A stretch of DNA of 64,000 nt from positions 648,858 to 712,857 of the forward strand of contig NZ_CAKLBP010000001.1 in the NCBI RefSeq assembly GCF_920984665.1, written 5' to 3'. The position numbers were made by a program, and so were the translations under genes. Within the stretch, counting starts at the first letter, position 1. Each line of letters opens with the position of its first letter. Under the pieces are notes generated by a model. The model worked only from the letters and a program-made list of their open reading frames with translations, was not told the DNA's origin and ran no database searches. Shown here in pieces: positions 1-10,779 of the stretch. Origin of the DNA: Pedobacter sp. Leaf170 (GTDB lineage: Bacteria; Bacteroidota; Bacteroidia; Sphingobacteriales; Sphingobacteriaceae).

Positions 1-1
1 A

Positions 2-625
2 GGTTTAACTGAAGAAGGTTTTGAAGTGAGTATTGCTCCTGATGGTTTAATAGGCAAGCAAATGGCTTTAAATAATGATTTTAGTTTAATTATACTTGAT
101 ATTATGCTACCCGGCATTAATGGATTAGAATTATGCAAAATTATAAAAGAGCAAAAACCTAATACACCCGTAATTATGCTCACGGCATTAGGTACTACAG
201 AAAATGTGGTAAATGGATTAGATAACGGCGCCGACGATTACCTGATTAAACCATTTAAGTTTGCCGAGCTTTTTGCCCGGATAAGAACCTTATTAAGAAG
301 ATATAGCGGCGCTCCTGCTAGCGATCAAATTATTCATATTGCTGATTTGAAGATAAACGTAAGCGCCAAAACCGTTCAGCGAAACAATGAAGATATTATT
401 TTAACTGCTACTGAATACAGGTTATTGGAGTTTATGGCTAAAAATAAATCGAAAATATTATCTCGGATTGATATTTTAGAGAGTGTTTGGGATATTGATT
501 TTAACCTCGGCACCAACGTTGTTGATGTATATGTTAATTATTTACGTAAAAAAATCGATAAAAATTACGAACCCAAATTAATCCGTACTGCTGTTGGTTT
601 GGGTTATGTTTTAAGAGAACAATAA
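2..625 (+). CDS. OmpR-family DNA-binding response regulator (5' end outside window)
   Basis: The reading frame is already open at base 2, so the N-terminus lies before the window; the GTG at 26 is only an internal valine. The visible receiver domain carries the phospho-acceptor aspartate in ILDIMLPG (codon at 98-100), the threonine of MLTA and the lysine of LIKPF. A winged-helix Trans_reg_C domain follows, with the typical end VRTAVGLGYVL-like (here IRTAVGLGYVLREQ). It is the cytoplasmic transcription factor of a two-component system. Its stop overlaps the start of the kinase gene by one base (TAATG), so the two are cotranslated and almost certainly cognate. The signal sensed cannot be told from sequence; sister systems in the family act in metal, envelope or phosphate responses. 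Confidence 0.93.
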   Translation, partial: GLTEEGFEVSIAPDGLIGKQMALNNDFSLIILDIMLPGINGLELCKIIKEQKPNTPVIMLTALGTTENVVNGLDNGADDYLIKPFKFAELFARIRTLLRRYSGAPASDQIIHIADLKINVSAKTVQRNNEDIILTATEYRLLEFMAKNKSKILSRIDILESVWDIDFNLGTNVVDVYVNYLRKKIDKNYEPKLIRTAVGLGYVLREQ

Positions 626-1977
626 TGTCTATCGCCAAAAAAATCACCTTACTTTTCGTAATACTATCTGCAGTAATTATTTCCCTGTTAAGTGGTTTTG
701 TTTGGTATTTTTCTAATGAATTTGCTTTCGAAGATTTTTATAAACGTTTAGAGGCAAGGGTTAACATTGCGGCTCAAATAAAACTTTACAAAGATGTTAA
801 CAATAGCGCATACGCTAAAATGCGTAACCAATATTTAGAGCGCCTTCCATCAGAAAGAGAATATATTATTGAAGCCGGGAAAACCGAAAAAAAACTAGAC
901 AGAGAACTTCCCTCAAGTTTTTATAAAAGAATTAATGCTGGTTTAACTGCAAGGTATAGAACCGATAATCATTTTTATGCAGGTAAATTTTTTAAAAATA
1001 CCTCCGGAAGTTATATAGTAATTGTATCAGCGAATGATCCGGTAGGTTTTAGAGAGCTGAAAGACCTGCAAAAAATCCTAATCATTGGTTTTTTCCTATC
1101 GGTATTTTTATCCTTTATTGTTGGGTGGAAATTTTCTGATTACATGCTTCGCCCCTTACGGAAAATTATTAAAAGCGTAAAGCACATGAAGGCTGAGAAT
1201 TTACACATGCGCCTTGATGTTAAGAAAGGCAAAGATGAAATGACTCAGCTTGCTGAAACTTTTAACAATATGTTAAATCGTTTAGAAACAGCCTTCGAAA
1301 CACAAAACAACTTTATAAGCAATGCTTCGCATGAGTTACGTACACCATTAACGGTAATTAGTGGTGAACTTGAGCTTGCCATAAACACCAAACAGGATGC
1401 AGAAAAGCAACACATAGCCTTAACAAAAATTAAAGATGAAGCCGATAGATTAGAGCACATTCTAACCAGTTTACTAGGCTTGGCACAATCTGGCTTTAAT
1501 GGTAAAAACCAACCCTGGGAATTAGTTAGAGTGGATGAAATTGTTTGGGAAGTTATAGAAGCCGTTAGCTTGGTTCATCCGGAAAATAAAATTGAAGTGG
1601 ATTTGAGTAAACTACCTGAAGATGAAAATCAATTGGTAATCAGAGCCATCAAAAACCTGGTAAAATTGGCCATATCAAACATTGTAAGTAATGCCTGCAA
1701 ATATTCAAATAATAATATAGTCACCGTTTTAATAGAGGCCAATCAAAATACTGTTTATGTGGCGATTACAGATAAAGGTATTGGTATTCCACAATCTGAT
1801 ATTCAGCATATTTTCGAGCCTTTTTACAGGGCATCAAACACCAATGAATTTAAAGGTTATGGCGTTGGCTTACCGCTCTCATTAAATATCATCCGCCTGC
1901 ATCGAGGCAGCATTGGCATCAAATCTCAGGTTGGTGTTGGTACTGAAATTAAGGTAATGATACCAATACATTCCTAA
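625..1977 (+). CDS. Sensor histidine kinase, HAMP-HisKA-HATPase type
   Basis: This is a 450-residue inner-membrane kinase. It has a first membrane helix at about residues 7-29, a short extracytoplasmic sensor of about 120 residues, a second helix at about 150-168, HAMP at about 170-222, and an H-box SHELRTPL with the phosphorylated histidine at residue 236. The ATP-binding domain shows the N-box (NIVSNACKYS), G1 (DKGIGIP) and G2 (GYGVGLPLS). Length and architecture match CusS/CzcS-like kinases. It starts in the stop codon of the response-regulator gene, so they form one operon. The small extracytoplasmic domain has no recognisable ligand motif, so the stimulus is unknown. Confidence 0.93.
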   Translation: MSIAKKITLLFVILSAVIISLLSGFVWYFSNEFAFEDFYKRLEARVNIAAQIKLYKDVNNSAYAKMRNQYLERLPSEREYIIEAGKTEKKLDRELPSSFYKRINAGLTARYRTDNHFYAGKFFKNTSGSYIVIVSANDPVGFRELKDLQKILIIGFFLSVFLSFIVGWKFSDYMLRPLRKIIKSVKHMKAENLHMRLDVKKGKDEMTQLAETFNNMLNRLETAFETQNNFISNASHELRTPLTVISGELELAINTKQDAEKQHIALTKIKDEADRLEHILTSLLGLAQSGFNGKNQPWELVRVDEIVWEVIEAVSLVHPENKIEVDLSKLPEDENQLVIRAIKNLVKLAISNIVSNACKYSNNNIVTVLIEANQNTVYVAITDKGIGIPQSDIQHIFEPFYRASNTNEFKGYGVGLPLSLNIIRLHRGSIGIKSQVGVGTEIKVMIPIHS

Positions 1978-2119
1978 AAGGGATAAATTTAGGCAGATTT
2001 ATTCCTGCAAAGAATAATTTTTTCAAATTCTAATCTCGTTTTAATCCTGCTCTTATTTCGCTGTAATCTCTATGGCTTAAAATTGTAATGTAATATTTAT
2101 CAATTTAAAAAGCACAGCC

Positions 2120-2617
2120 ATGAAAACAGTATTAGTACCAACAGATTTCAATTTAGAAAGCACTAAAATTATCGATGCGCTTGTTCAAGACCAACCGCAT
2201 GAAAAATTAAACATAATCTTTTTACATGCATTTAAACTGTCAGATTCTATTACTGATATGTTAATGTTAAGTCGCCGCAGCCGTGATTACGAAAATGTGA
2301 GCGACGAATTTTATCAAACTCTAAATCAATACCGAGAAAAGTTTCCAAATCAGATTGCTACAACTGGTGTAGAATATTTTTATGGAAGTACAGTTGCCGC
2401 CTTTAAAAATTTTATCGAAGCTTTTGACGTTGATTTCATCGCCTATCCAAAAGCATACAATTTTTGTCCGATTAATAAGTACAGTATCAATCCAAAATTT
2501 TTAACAGAACGTTCTGGATGTGCTGTTCTGGAATTAAACATTAACAACATTCGTGTTCCGGAAAACTTAATTGACACTAAAATCCCGGAAAAAGAGCTTT
2601 TAGAGGCAACCGCCTAA
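2120..2617 (+). CDS. UspA-like universal stress family protein
   Basis: A 165-residue soluble protein. The start MKTVLVPTDFNLES is the usual first strand and acidic turn of the UspA nucleotide-binding fold, and the length suits a single-domain member. The C-terminal ATP-loop G-x2-G-x9-G is not obvious, so ATP binding is doubtful. It lies 143 bp after the kinase gene and 27 bp before the bestrophin-like gene, with which it probably forms an operon. Role in stress survival is inferred from the family; no specific target is visible. Confidence 0.72.
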   Translation: MKTVLVPTDFNLESTKIIDALVQDQPHEKLNIIFLHAFKLSDSITDMLMLSRRSRDYENVSDEFYQTLNQYREKFPNQIATTGVEYFYGSTVAAFKNFIEAFDVDFIAYPKAYNFCPINKYSINPKFLTERSGCAVLELNINNIRVPENLIDTKIPEKELLEATA

Positions 2618-2644
2618 CCACTTATCAATTTAAATCAAATTACC

Positions 2645-3571
2645 ATGCTGTTACGCAATAATATTCCGCTCACCTATATATTTGGAAAGATTAAAACAGA
2701 ATTACTTTTTGTAATCACCTACTCCGTAGGTATTGTTGTACTCTACCAAAATTTTCACATTACACGCATCTCCATTCCGGTAGCAGTTCCCGCACTTTTA
2801 GGTACCGTTATTTCACTTTTATTAGCATTCAGATCTAACCAGGCTTACGATAGATGGTGGGAAGCCAGAATACTTTGGGGTGCAATTGTTAACGATTCAC
2901 GATCAATCTCCCGTCAGATATTATCTTTTGTAGAAAATCCATACGGGCAGGACGACATTGAGCATTTTAAACAAAAATTTATTAAGCGACAAATTGCATG
3001 GTGTTATGCTTTAAGTCAGTCTTTAAGGGGTTTTAATCCACGCAAAGGACTAGAGCAATATTTATCTCCGGAAGAAATGGCTTTTTTAAAAACGCGTAAA
3101 AATGTTACGGTTACCATTTTAGAATTACATGCAATGGATTTGAAAAAAGCCTTGCAAGAAGGATGGATTAATAAATATCAGCAAATTGAAATTGATAAAA
3201 CCATTACTGCCTTATGTAACCACATGGGCGGCTCTGAAAGGATTAAAAACACAGTGTTTCCGGTAACTTATAGCAAATATATAAGCATGTCTATCCATTT
3301 ATTCATCGTTTTGTTGCCATTTGGTTTGATAGAATATTTTGGATACATGGAAGTTCCGCTAGTTGTTGCCATTGCTGCATTTTTCTTATTGGTTGAAAAA
3401 ATGGCTGTGCATTTGCAAGATCCATTTGAGAATAAGCCAACAGATACACCCACAACAACCATTTGCAGAACTATTGAAAGGGATTTATTACAGATGCTGG
3501 ATGATAACAAATTATATGAGGATAAACCTCAAACCGAACTTGCACCTATGGGCTCGTACTATATTTTGTAA
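2645..3571 (+). CDS. Bestrophin-family (UPF0187) membrane channel protein
   Basis: A 308-residue membrane protein of the bacterial bestrophin-like family, which forms pentameric ion channels (chloride or cation) in the inner membrane. Seen in the sequence: hydrophobic segments near residues 18-38 and 42-62, the family signature RSNQAYDRWWEARILWG right after the second helix, two further hydrophobic stretches near 215-250, and the conserved DPFEN motif near 260, followed by the ER.LL.ML segment. It follows the UspA-like gene closely. Ion specificity cannot be predicted. A bidirectional terminator lies downstream, against the converging gyrB. Confidence 0.88.
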   Translation: MLLRNNIPLTYIFGKIKTELLFVITYSVGIVVLYQNFHITRISIPVAVPALLGTVISLLLAFRSNQAYDRWWEARILWGAIVNDSRSISRQILSFVENPYGQDDIEHFKQKFIKRQIAWCYALSQSLRGFNPRKGLEQYLSPEEMAFLKTRKNVTVTILELHAMDLKKALQEGWINKYQQIEIDKTITALCNHMGGSERIKNTVFPVTYSKYISMSIHLFIVLLPFGLIEYFGYMEVPLVVAIAAFFLLVEKMAVHLQDPFENKPTDTPTTTICRTIERDLLQMLDDNKLYEDKPQTELAPMGSYYIL

Positions 3572-3694
3572 AAAGATAGTTTTTAGTTACATCTCATAAT
3601 TTGGGATGGTTAGTTAGCCAGCGCCTTTAATCCGGATGGAGAAATGGCAAAGCAAAGTTTGATAGTTGACTCTACAATTATCAATGTAAATGTA

Positions 3695-3732
3695 AAAACC
3701 TCTTCAAGTATAACTCGAAGAGGTTTTTTATT
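3695..3732. terminator. Bidirectional intrinsic terminator between bestrophin gene and gyrB
   Basis: AAAACCTCTTC (3695-3705) pairs with GAAGAGGTTTT (3717-3727), followed by further T residues. The A-run at the left and T-run at the right make it usable in both directions, which fits the convergent genes on either side. Confidence 0.8.
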
Positions 3733-3770
3733 TTATGTGCTTTTGAAATTCCCTTTAAGGAATTTAAGGA

Positions 3771-5732
<1,962 letters not shown>

Positions 5733-5752
5733 TTATTTAAAACTATAATCCT

Positions 5753-5760
5753 CAAAAATA
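5753..5760 (-). promoter_or_regulatory. Putative -7 element of the gyrB promoter
   Basis: On the minus strand the sequence TATTTTTG matches the Bacteroidota -7 consensus TAnnTTTG. It sits about 24 bp upstream of the gyrB ATG. A clear TTG -33 element at the expected distance was not found, so only the -7 half is supported. Confidence 0.5.
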
Positions 5761-5884
5761 CGGAAATTTCGGCACTTTAACTAATATGTGGATAAGTTTT
5801 GAACTGTTAGAAAAACGCCTTCTGCAAGGTTTAAATAATGTTTTTGAAAAGCAAAACCTGTAAATCAGATTAACGCACGCCCCG

Positions 5885-6180
5885 CTTTTTATTACAAGCC
5901 CCGAGAAAATCGGGGGCTTTCCATTTCAATCGGGTTTAATCTACAAAAACTGTGGTTCTTTTGTTAGTTCTGCACCCTGCAACCGCCAATTTTAAAACTG
6001 CATTAGCCAACTAAACCCCAGCCTGCAGGCTGACAGGCGATATCAGCGAAAATACTTTTTGTTTGCCTTAACAAAAAAGATTGCAACGTTTTTCCTACTT
6101 CGCAACGACGATAAAAAAGACAGGTCAGAAGCGGAAAAAAAAGATTGTAATGGTTAGCGGGATGAGGCTTTAAAATGAAA
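5885..6180. repeat. Decayed repeats and palindromes in the 569-bp gyrB-ompH spacer
   Basis: No ORF is supported between 5730 and 6298. The spacer holds a GC-rich hairpin (AAGCCCCGA at 5896-5904 with TCGGGGGCTT at 5910-5919), a perfect 14-bp palindrome CAGCCTGCAGGCTG at 6019-6032, and a segment near 6080-6115 (GATTGCAACG ... CGCAACGACGAT) that resembles a degraded copy of the repeat seen at 17597-17675. They look like remnants of REP-like intergenic elements. Confidence 0.45.
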
Positions 6181-6247
6181 AACTGTTACAGCTTTTCAAA
6201 TAATTTAAACTACATAACGTTTTATTTGCGAGTGCGTAACTCTTAAA

Positions 6248-6278
6248 TTGCATATAAAAACTAATTTATATAAGTTTG
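6248..6278 (+). promoter_or_regulatory. Promoter of the OmpH-like gene
   Basis: TTG at 6248-6250, a 20-bp spacer, then TAAGTTTG at 6271-6278. This fits the Bacteroidota sigma-A promoter (TTG, 17-23 bp, TAnnTTTG). The ATG lies 20 bp further on. Confidence 0.7.
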
Positions 6279-6298
6279 CTAAAATTTATTAAACAATA

Positions 6299-6898
6299 AT
6301 GGAAAGAAGAACCTTTAAAACCTTTGGTTTATTTGCTACAGCAGCATTAATTACTGCTTTTTCGGCATGTCAAAACAAAGACGCTAAAACAACTGAAACT
6401 AAAAAAACAGATAGCACAACTGCTGCGGTATCTCCAAGCGAGAAAATTGTATATGTTAACTCTGATTCTTTATTAACAAAATACGATTACTTTAAAGACC
6501 TTAAAGTAAAATTTGAAGGCAAAAGCAAAAGCGCTCAAGCAGATATGCAAGCTAAAGGTCAAGCTTTCCAAAGAGAGGTTACGCAATACCAACAATCGGC
6601 ACAAACTTTATCTGCCGACCAAAGAAAATCTACTGAAGAACGTTTAGCACGTAAACAGCAAGAGTTACAAACCTACCAACAAAATGCTGGTGGTGCTTTG
6701 CAAAACGAGCAAGCTGCAGAGAACGAAAAGCTTTACGATAAAGTGGCTGCTTATTTAAAAACTTACGCTAAAGAAAAAGGCTATAAAATGGTTTTAACTT
6801 ACTCAAAAGGCAACAGCGCTATATTATTTGCCGATGAAAGCTTAGATGTAACTGCAGAAGTAATTAAAGGCTTAAATGCTGATTATTCTAAAAAATAA
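6299..6898 (+). CDS. OmpH/Skp-family periplasmic chaperone-like lipoprotein
   Basis: A 199-residue exported lipoprotein. The signal peptide ends in the lipobox FSAC (Cys about residue 24), followed by a Thr/Lys-rich linker. The body, about residues 48-195, is the Skp/OmpH fold: a short start IVYVNSDSLLTKYDYFKDL, a long Gln/Lys/Glu-rich coiled coil (tentacle helices), and a C-terminal segment YKMVLTYSKGNSAILFADESLDVT. Skp proteins hold unfolded outer-membrane proteins in the periplasm. It differs from classical Skp in being lipidated, a variant common in Bacteroidota. It is monocistronic, with its own promoter and terminator. Confidence 0.85.
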   Translation: MERRTFKTFGLFATAALITAFSACQNKDAKTTETKKTDSTTAAVSPSEKIVYVNSDSLLTKYDYFKDLKVKFEGKSKSAQADMQAKGQAFQREVTQYQQSAQTLSADQRKSTEERLARKQQELQTYQQNAGGALQNEQAAENEKLYDKVAAYLKTYAKEKGYKMVLTYSKGNSAILFADESLDVTAEVIKGLNADYSKK

Positions 6899-6917
6899 TT
6901 AAACAATATTTAAACTG

Positions 6918-6949
6918 AATGCCCTGAGTAATCGGGGCATTTTTTTTGC
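6918..6949 (+). terminator. Intrinsic terminator of the OmpH-like gene
   Basis: AATGCCC (6918-6924) pairs with GGGCATT (6935-6941), followed by eight T residues. The T-run ends about 13 bp before the next start codon. Confidence 0.8.
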
Positions 6950-6961
6950 TTAAAATTTAAT

Positions 6962-7444
6962 ATGGAAAACATCGAAAAACATGCTGAATTTATGCGTTTG
7001 GCAATTAGCCTTTCAGTAAAAAATGTAAAAGAAAATATTGGTGGCCCTTTTGGTGCAGTTGTAGTTAAAGATGGCGAAATTATAGCTGGTTCGGGCAATA
7101 AGGTTACTTCCACTAACGACCCAACCGCACATGCAGAGGTTTCGGCAATTAGATTAGCCTGCACCAAATTAAACACTTTTGATTTAAGCGGTTGTGTTAT
7201 TTATACCAGCTGCGAACCATGCCCAATGTGTTTGGGTGCAATTTATTGGGCCAAAATTGATACAATTTATTATGCAAACACTAAATTTGATGCAGAAAAC
7301 ATTGGCTTTAGCGATAAATTTATTTACGAGGAACTTGATAAAGCTATGGACGACAGAAGCCTCCCTATTGTACAGTTAATGCGTGATGAAGCCCTGGAAG
7401 CTTTCAGGCTTTGGGAGAAATCTCCATTGAGATTGGAATATTAA
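6962..7444 (+). CDS. guaD: Guanine deaminase, CDA superfamily
   Basis: A 160-residue zinc deaminase that turns guanine into xanthine and ammonia in purine salvage. The zinc and catalytic motifs are HAE (in DPTAHAEVSAI, about residue 56) and PCPMC (in TSCEPCPMCLGAIYWA). The end of the protein keeps the B. subtilis GuaD pattern: FIYEELDK, and a final hydrophobic-EY tail used in domain swapping in that enzyme. These features favour GuaD over TadA or cytosine deaminase. The ATG lies just after the T-run of the preceding terminator, so the promoter must overlap it. It converges with the TlpA-like gene. Confidence 0.87.
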   Translation: MENIEKHAEFMRLAISLSVKNVKENIGGPFGAVVVKDGEIIAGSGNKVTSTNDPTAHAEVSAIRLACTKLNTFDLSGCVIYTSCEPCPMCLGAIYWAKIDTIYYANTKFDAENIGFSDKFIYEELDKAMDDRSLPIVQLMRDEALEAFRLWEKSPLRLEY

Positions 7445-7463
7445 AGAGGCGTAATGGCAAAAC

Positions 7464-7531
7464 TGTCATCCCGAGCTTGTCGAATGGCTTAAGAAATAAA
7501 CTTAAGGCATTTCGACAAGCTCAACGTGACA
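7464..7531. repeat. REP-like inverted repeat element
   Basis: TGTCATCCCGAGCTTGTCGA at the left is answered by a copy in opposite orientation ending TCGACAAGCTCAACGTGACA, with the inner arms GGCTTAAG and CTTAAGGC. This forms a long imperfect hairpin between two convergent genes. Similar GTCATCCCGAGCTTGTCGA modules are, as I recall, widespread in Sphingobacteriaceae intergenic DNA. Confidence 0.7.
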
Positions 7532-7553
7532 TATATTATAATGAAAAATTAAC

Positions 7554-9476
7554 CTATTTACTTGCTTCTTTGCTCGTTAATAAGCCAATCATTGAGTCAA
7601 TTTCTTTTACCACTCCATCATCAGAACCTGAAAAACCAACCGCTTTGAAGCGAATATTTCCATCACCATCGATAATAAATTTGGTTGGTATTCCTTCTAC
7701 CTTGTAGGCACTTACAATATCAAATTTGGAAGGATCTTTCACATTTTTGGTATCGTACAGAACATTAAAGTTTAACTTTTTTTCAGCGATAAAATCGGTT
7801 ACAACTTTTTCTCTATTTTCTTCTGTTTGCCATGTATTTACATATAAAAACACCACATTAGGGTTGTTTGCATATTTAGCCATCGCTTTTTGCATACCTG
7901 GAAAAGATGCTACACACGGACCACACCATGTAGCCCAATAATCAAGTATTACAATTTTACCTTTTAAATCACTAAGGCTAACTTTTTCGCCTTTTAAGTT
8001 TGCCAATGAAAAGGTTGGAGCCGGAATATTAATCATTTTTTTAGTCCACTCTGCTTTTGCTTTTGCATTGGCTTCTTTTTCCAAATCAGCCATAAATGTT
8101 TCGTATGAACCGGCCTTTTTAAGGTTTGCGTAAAGCATTTTAAAGTCTTTCTTAAGCGAATCAGAGCCTTTTCCTTCTCTGATTAATTTTTCGGCCTCCG
8201 TAAATGCTTTTTCATTCTTACCGTTTTTAATTAAATACGTTATGTAGCGTGTGTTAACATCTGGAGGTATTACTTTATAATATGACACCGCTTTTTCTTG
8301 TGTTGCCAAGGCTTCCTTAAATTTGCCATCATGATAAAGCAGTAAAGCATACGTGTCTGCGTACATACCCCAGCTTTGGTCTAATGCTTTAATGTAATCT
8401 TCTTTTGTTTGATAGTAAGCCGGCTTTTCATCATTCTTCGCCAATTCAATAAGCTCAAGAGATTGTTTAGAAATCTTTGTAGCGAAGGCTACATTCTCAT
8501 TTTTCTCTGCCAATGGCCAGGCTAGCTGATTGTACAAGCCGGCTCGAGTGGTTTTTGCATCAACTTTGTTTGCATATAATTCAAATTTTGCATCATTTTT
8601 AACACTTGCAAATGCTTCGGCCACAAGTGCATAAACAGAATTTAATTTAGCTGCATCGGCTTTATTAGCCTTGTCTAATTTGAATTTAGTAATCAGATCG
8701 TTTGCTTTCTGTTCTAAAGTTGGAGGGTCTTTTTCTGCGTACAAAGCATTCATTGCTTGTCCGTAAGCATAATTTCCTGTCGAAAATTTCTTTAAAACAA
8801 TTGTCTTAACCGAATCGGCTTGCGCTTTTTTCTTTAAAATATTATATAAGTTCAAATTCGTAACCAAATCTTCCTCTTTCGGATCATTAATTTTAGAAAG
8901 TGTTTTAATATTTTCTTCAATCAATGGCGCACCAGTTTCTTTATTTGCTTTATATGCGTTAGATAAATAGTTTACCAGGTATTTCTTTTCCAAAGCAGGT
9001 TTGATGGCGAAGGCTTGTTTGTAGCTTGCCGCACTTTTTGCATAATCTAAAGTTAGGCCCAGATAAAATTTACCGGCCAAACCAAACAAGAAAGCTTCAT
9101 TTAGGTAAGCCTCTGCACGTATTTTTCCATCTTTGGTAAATTTTAACATATAGCCATTTGGCGACTCATCTTTCTGTTCATCTACAGAAAATGCTAAAGC
9201 AGCTAATGTAATACTGTCTGCAGTTACAATTTCCCCCTTGTAAATATCTCCTTCCTTTACCAAATCCACTTTTGCGCTTTTAGGATTTGTAGTAGAGAAG
9301 AAACTTAATGAGGTACATTTAACATCAGCCAGATTTTGCAGGTTTGTACCCTTGGGGTCGTAAGTAAATTTTACTGTTGTGCCTGCCACCGGATTTTCAG
9401 TTGAAAATTTTACCGATTGAGCTCCTGCTAATTTTGCTATAAAACACAAGAGGAGAAATAATTTTAATGGTTTCAT
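7554..9476 (-). CDS. TlpA-like thiol-disulfide oxidoreductase with long TPR-like N-terminal region
   Basis: A 640-residue secreted protein. It has a signal peptide (MKPLKLFLLLCFIAKLAGA), an N-terminal beta-rich domain of about 130 residues, a helical, TPR-like middle of about 330 residues, and a C-terminal AhpC/TSA-Redoxin domain from about residue 490 with the active site WCGPC and the cis-proline loop EGIPTKF. Proteins of this layout reduce periplasmic disulfides in Bacteroidota, often in cytochrome c maturation or under redox stress; the exact substrate is unknown. It lies alone and converges with guaD across a REP-like element. Confidence 0.85.
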   Translation of the reverse strand: MKPLKLFLLLCFIAKLAGAQSVKFSTENPVAGTTVKFTYDPKGTNLQNLADVKCTSLSFFSTTNPKSAKVDLVKEGDIYKGEIVTADSITLAALAFSVDEQKDESPNGYMLKFTKDGKIRAEAYLNEAFLFGLAGKFYLGLTLDYAKSAASYKQAFAIKPALEKKYLVNYLSNAYKANKETGAPLIEENIKTLSKINDPKEEDLVTNLNLYNILKKKAQADSVKTIVLKKFSTGNYAYGQAMNALYAEKDPPTLEQKANDLITKFKLDKANKADAAKLNSVYALVAEAFASVKNDAKFELYANKVDAKTTRAGLYNQLAWPLAEKNENVAFATKISKQSLELIELAKNDEKPAYYQTKEDYIKALDQSWGMYADTYALLLYHDGKFKEALATQEKAVSYYKVIPPDVNTRYITYLIKNGKNEKAFTEAEKLIREGKGSDSLKKDFKMLYANLKKAGSYETFMADLEKEANAKAKAEWTKKMINIPAPTFSLANLKGEKVSLSDLKGKIVILDYWATWCGPCVASFPGMQKAMAKYANNPNVVFLYVNTWQTEENREKVVTDFIAEKKLNFNVLYDTKNVKDPSKFDIVSAYKVEGIPTKFIIDGDGNIRFKAVGFSGSDDGVVKEIDSMIGLLTSKEASK

Positions 9477-9585
9477 ATTTAAAAGGTTAGGTTTAGGAAT
9501 AGAATAACTAAATATATAGTTTATAAATTTAAATCACAAATTATTTTATTAAAATTTAAGGTATAATTATTGCAAAAGTATTTAC

Positions 9586-10359
9586 ATGACCTACGAGCAA
9601 AAAATTACAAATGAACTTGAATTTTGGAAGTTTAAAACCTTGCAAAAACCATCTCTGTTTAACAAGGTAACGGATAATGTTCAAAAGAAAATAAATAGCT
9701 ACATACCAGATAAAGTACACAGTGCAATTACGGTTGCAATAAAGCAAATGGTAAAGGCTGTACTTTTTGGCTCAACATTTACAACTACTAAGCCTGTGGA
9801 GGATTTAACTTTCATGCATCGCGAAGCGCTGATAAAGCAGAAAATAGATAATTATAAAAAAACAGGTGCAGCAGAAGGTGGTATTACCGGAGCGGGTGGT
9901 TTTTTAATGAGCCTTGCCGACTTCCCAATCCTTTTAGGTATTAAAATGAAAATGCTGTTTGATATTGCGGCAACCTATGGTTACGATGTTAAAGATTATA
10001 GAGAAAGATTATTTATACTACACATTTTTCAGCTGGCATTTTCCAGTAAAAAAGAGAGCCAGAATGTTTTTGCAAAAATGCAGAATTGGGATAACCTGGC
10101 TCATAAACTTCCAACCAACATTGATGAGTTTGACTGGTTAACCTTTCAACAGCAATATCGCGATTATATAGATTTAGCAAAACTTGCGCAAATGCTTCCT
10201 TTTGTAGGTGCAGCTGTAGGTGCCGTTGCCAATTATAAACTTATAGATAGATTAGGCAAAACTGCAATGATGAGTTATAGAATGAGGTATTTCAGTATGC
10301 AATCGGTAGTAATTGCTGAAAAGCAGGTTAAGGATTTACGACTGGAAACTAATGAATAA
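9586..10359 (+). CDS. EcsC family protein
   Basis: A 257-residue protein of the EcsC family. The family pattern is visible in the Gly/Ala-rich segment AAEGGITGAGGFLMSLADFPILLGIKMKML (residues about 94-125, split here: AAEGGITGAGG then FLMSLADFPILLG) and in the second Gly/Ala segment PFVGAAVGAVANYKLIDRLG near residue 205. EcsC is named from the B. subtilis ecs locus, but its biochemical role is not established. The stop codon is directly abutted by the stop codon of the opposite-strand S4 gene. Confidence 0.8.
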   Translation: MTYEQKITNELEFWKFKTLQKPSLFNKVTDNVQKKINSYIPDKVHSAITVAIKQMVKAVLFGSTFTTTKPVEDLTFMHREALIKQKIDNYKKTGAAEGGITGAGGFLMSLADFPILLGIKMKMLFDIAATYGYDVKDYRERLFILHIFQLAFSSKKESQNVFAKMQNWDNLAHKLPTNIDEFDWLTFQQQYRDYIDLAKLAQMLPFVGAAVGAVANYKLIDRLGKTAMMSYRMRYFSMQSVVIAEKQVKDLRLETNE

Positions 10360-10761
10360 TTAATCTTCTTCATTAAACAAGCCTCCTATCAAATCGTCTG
10401 TTTCCCTGCGATCTTTCTTGGTTGGTCGCCCGGTTCCTCTATCTCTTTTTAAACTTGGCGAATGAAACGCAGATTTAAATGCATGTGTTTCTTCAACAGG
10501 TGTTAAATCTTTGTATTTGGTTAATGCCGTTGGCGAATCGGTTCGGTTGTAACTAAAATCTACAACTTCAATAACTTTTTTTTCTATTCCTTTTGATACC
10601 TGATAAACATCGCCAATTTTAACAATTGCTGATGCTTTAATATTTTGGCCCTTAAGTTTAACCCGGCCGGCTTTACAAGCATCTGTTGCCAGGCTTCTGG
10701 TTTTAAAAAGCCTGATTGCCCACAAATATTTATCAATTCTAAGTTTTTCTGCTTCTGCCAT
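10360..10761 (-). CDS. S4-domain RNA-binding protein, Hsp15-like
   Basis: A 133-residue basic protein. The S4 RNA-binding domain is at residues 5-60: RIDKYLWAIRLFKTRSLATDACKAGRVKLKGQ, with the conserved LDKWLW-like start and the VKLNG-like turn (given here as KYLWAIRLFKTRS and GRVKLKGQ). The C-terminal tail is rich in Lys/Arg. E. coli Hsp15 (HslR) binds 50S subunits carrying peptidyl-tRNA after heat shock; this protein is a likely homologue. It is convergent with the EcsC gene with no base between the two stop codons. Confidence 0.85.
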   Translation of the reverse strand: MAEAEKLRIDKYLWAIRLFKTRSLATDACKAGRVKLKGQNIKASAIVKIGDVYQVSKGIEKKVIEVVDFSYNRTDSPTALTKYKDLTPVEETHAFKSAFHSPSLKRDRGTGRPTKKDRRETDDLIGGLFNEED

Positions 10762-10779
10762 GTGAGTGTGTTTGTTGCC

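Noticed and set aside
5885..6180. A non-coding RNA gene in the gyrB-ompH spacer
   Set aside because: Hairpins are present but they resemble decayed repeats, and no promoter/terminator pair encloses a defined transcript.
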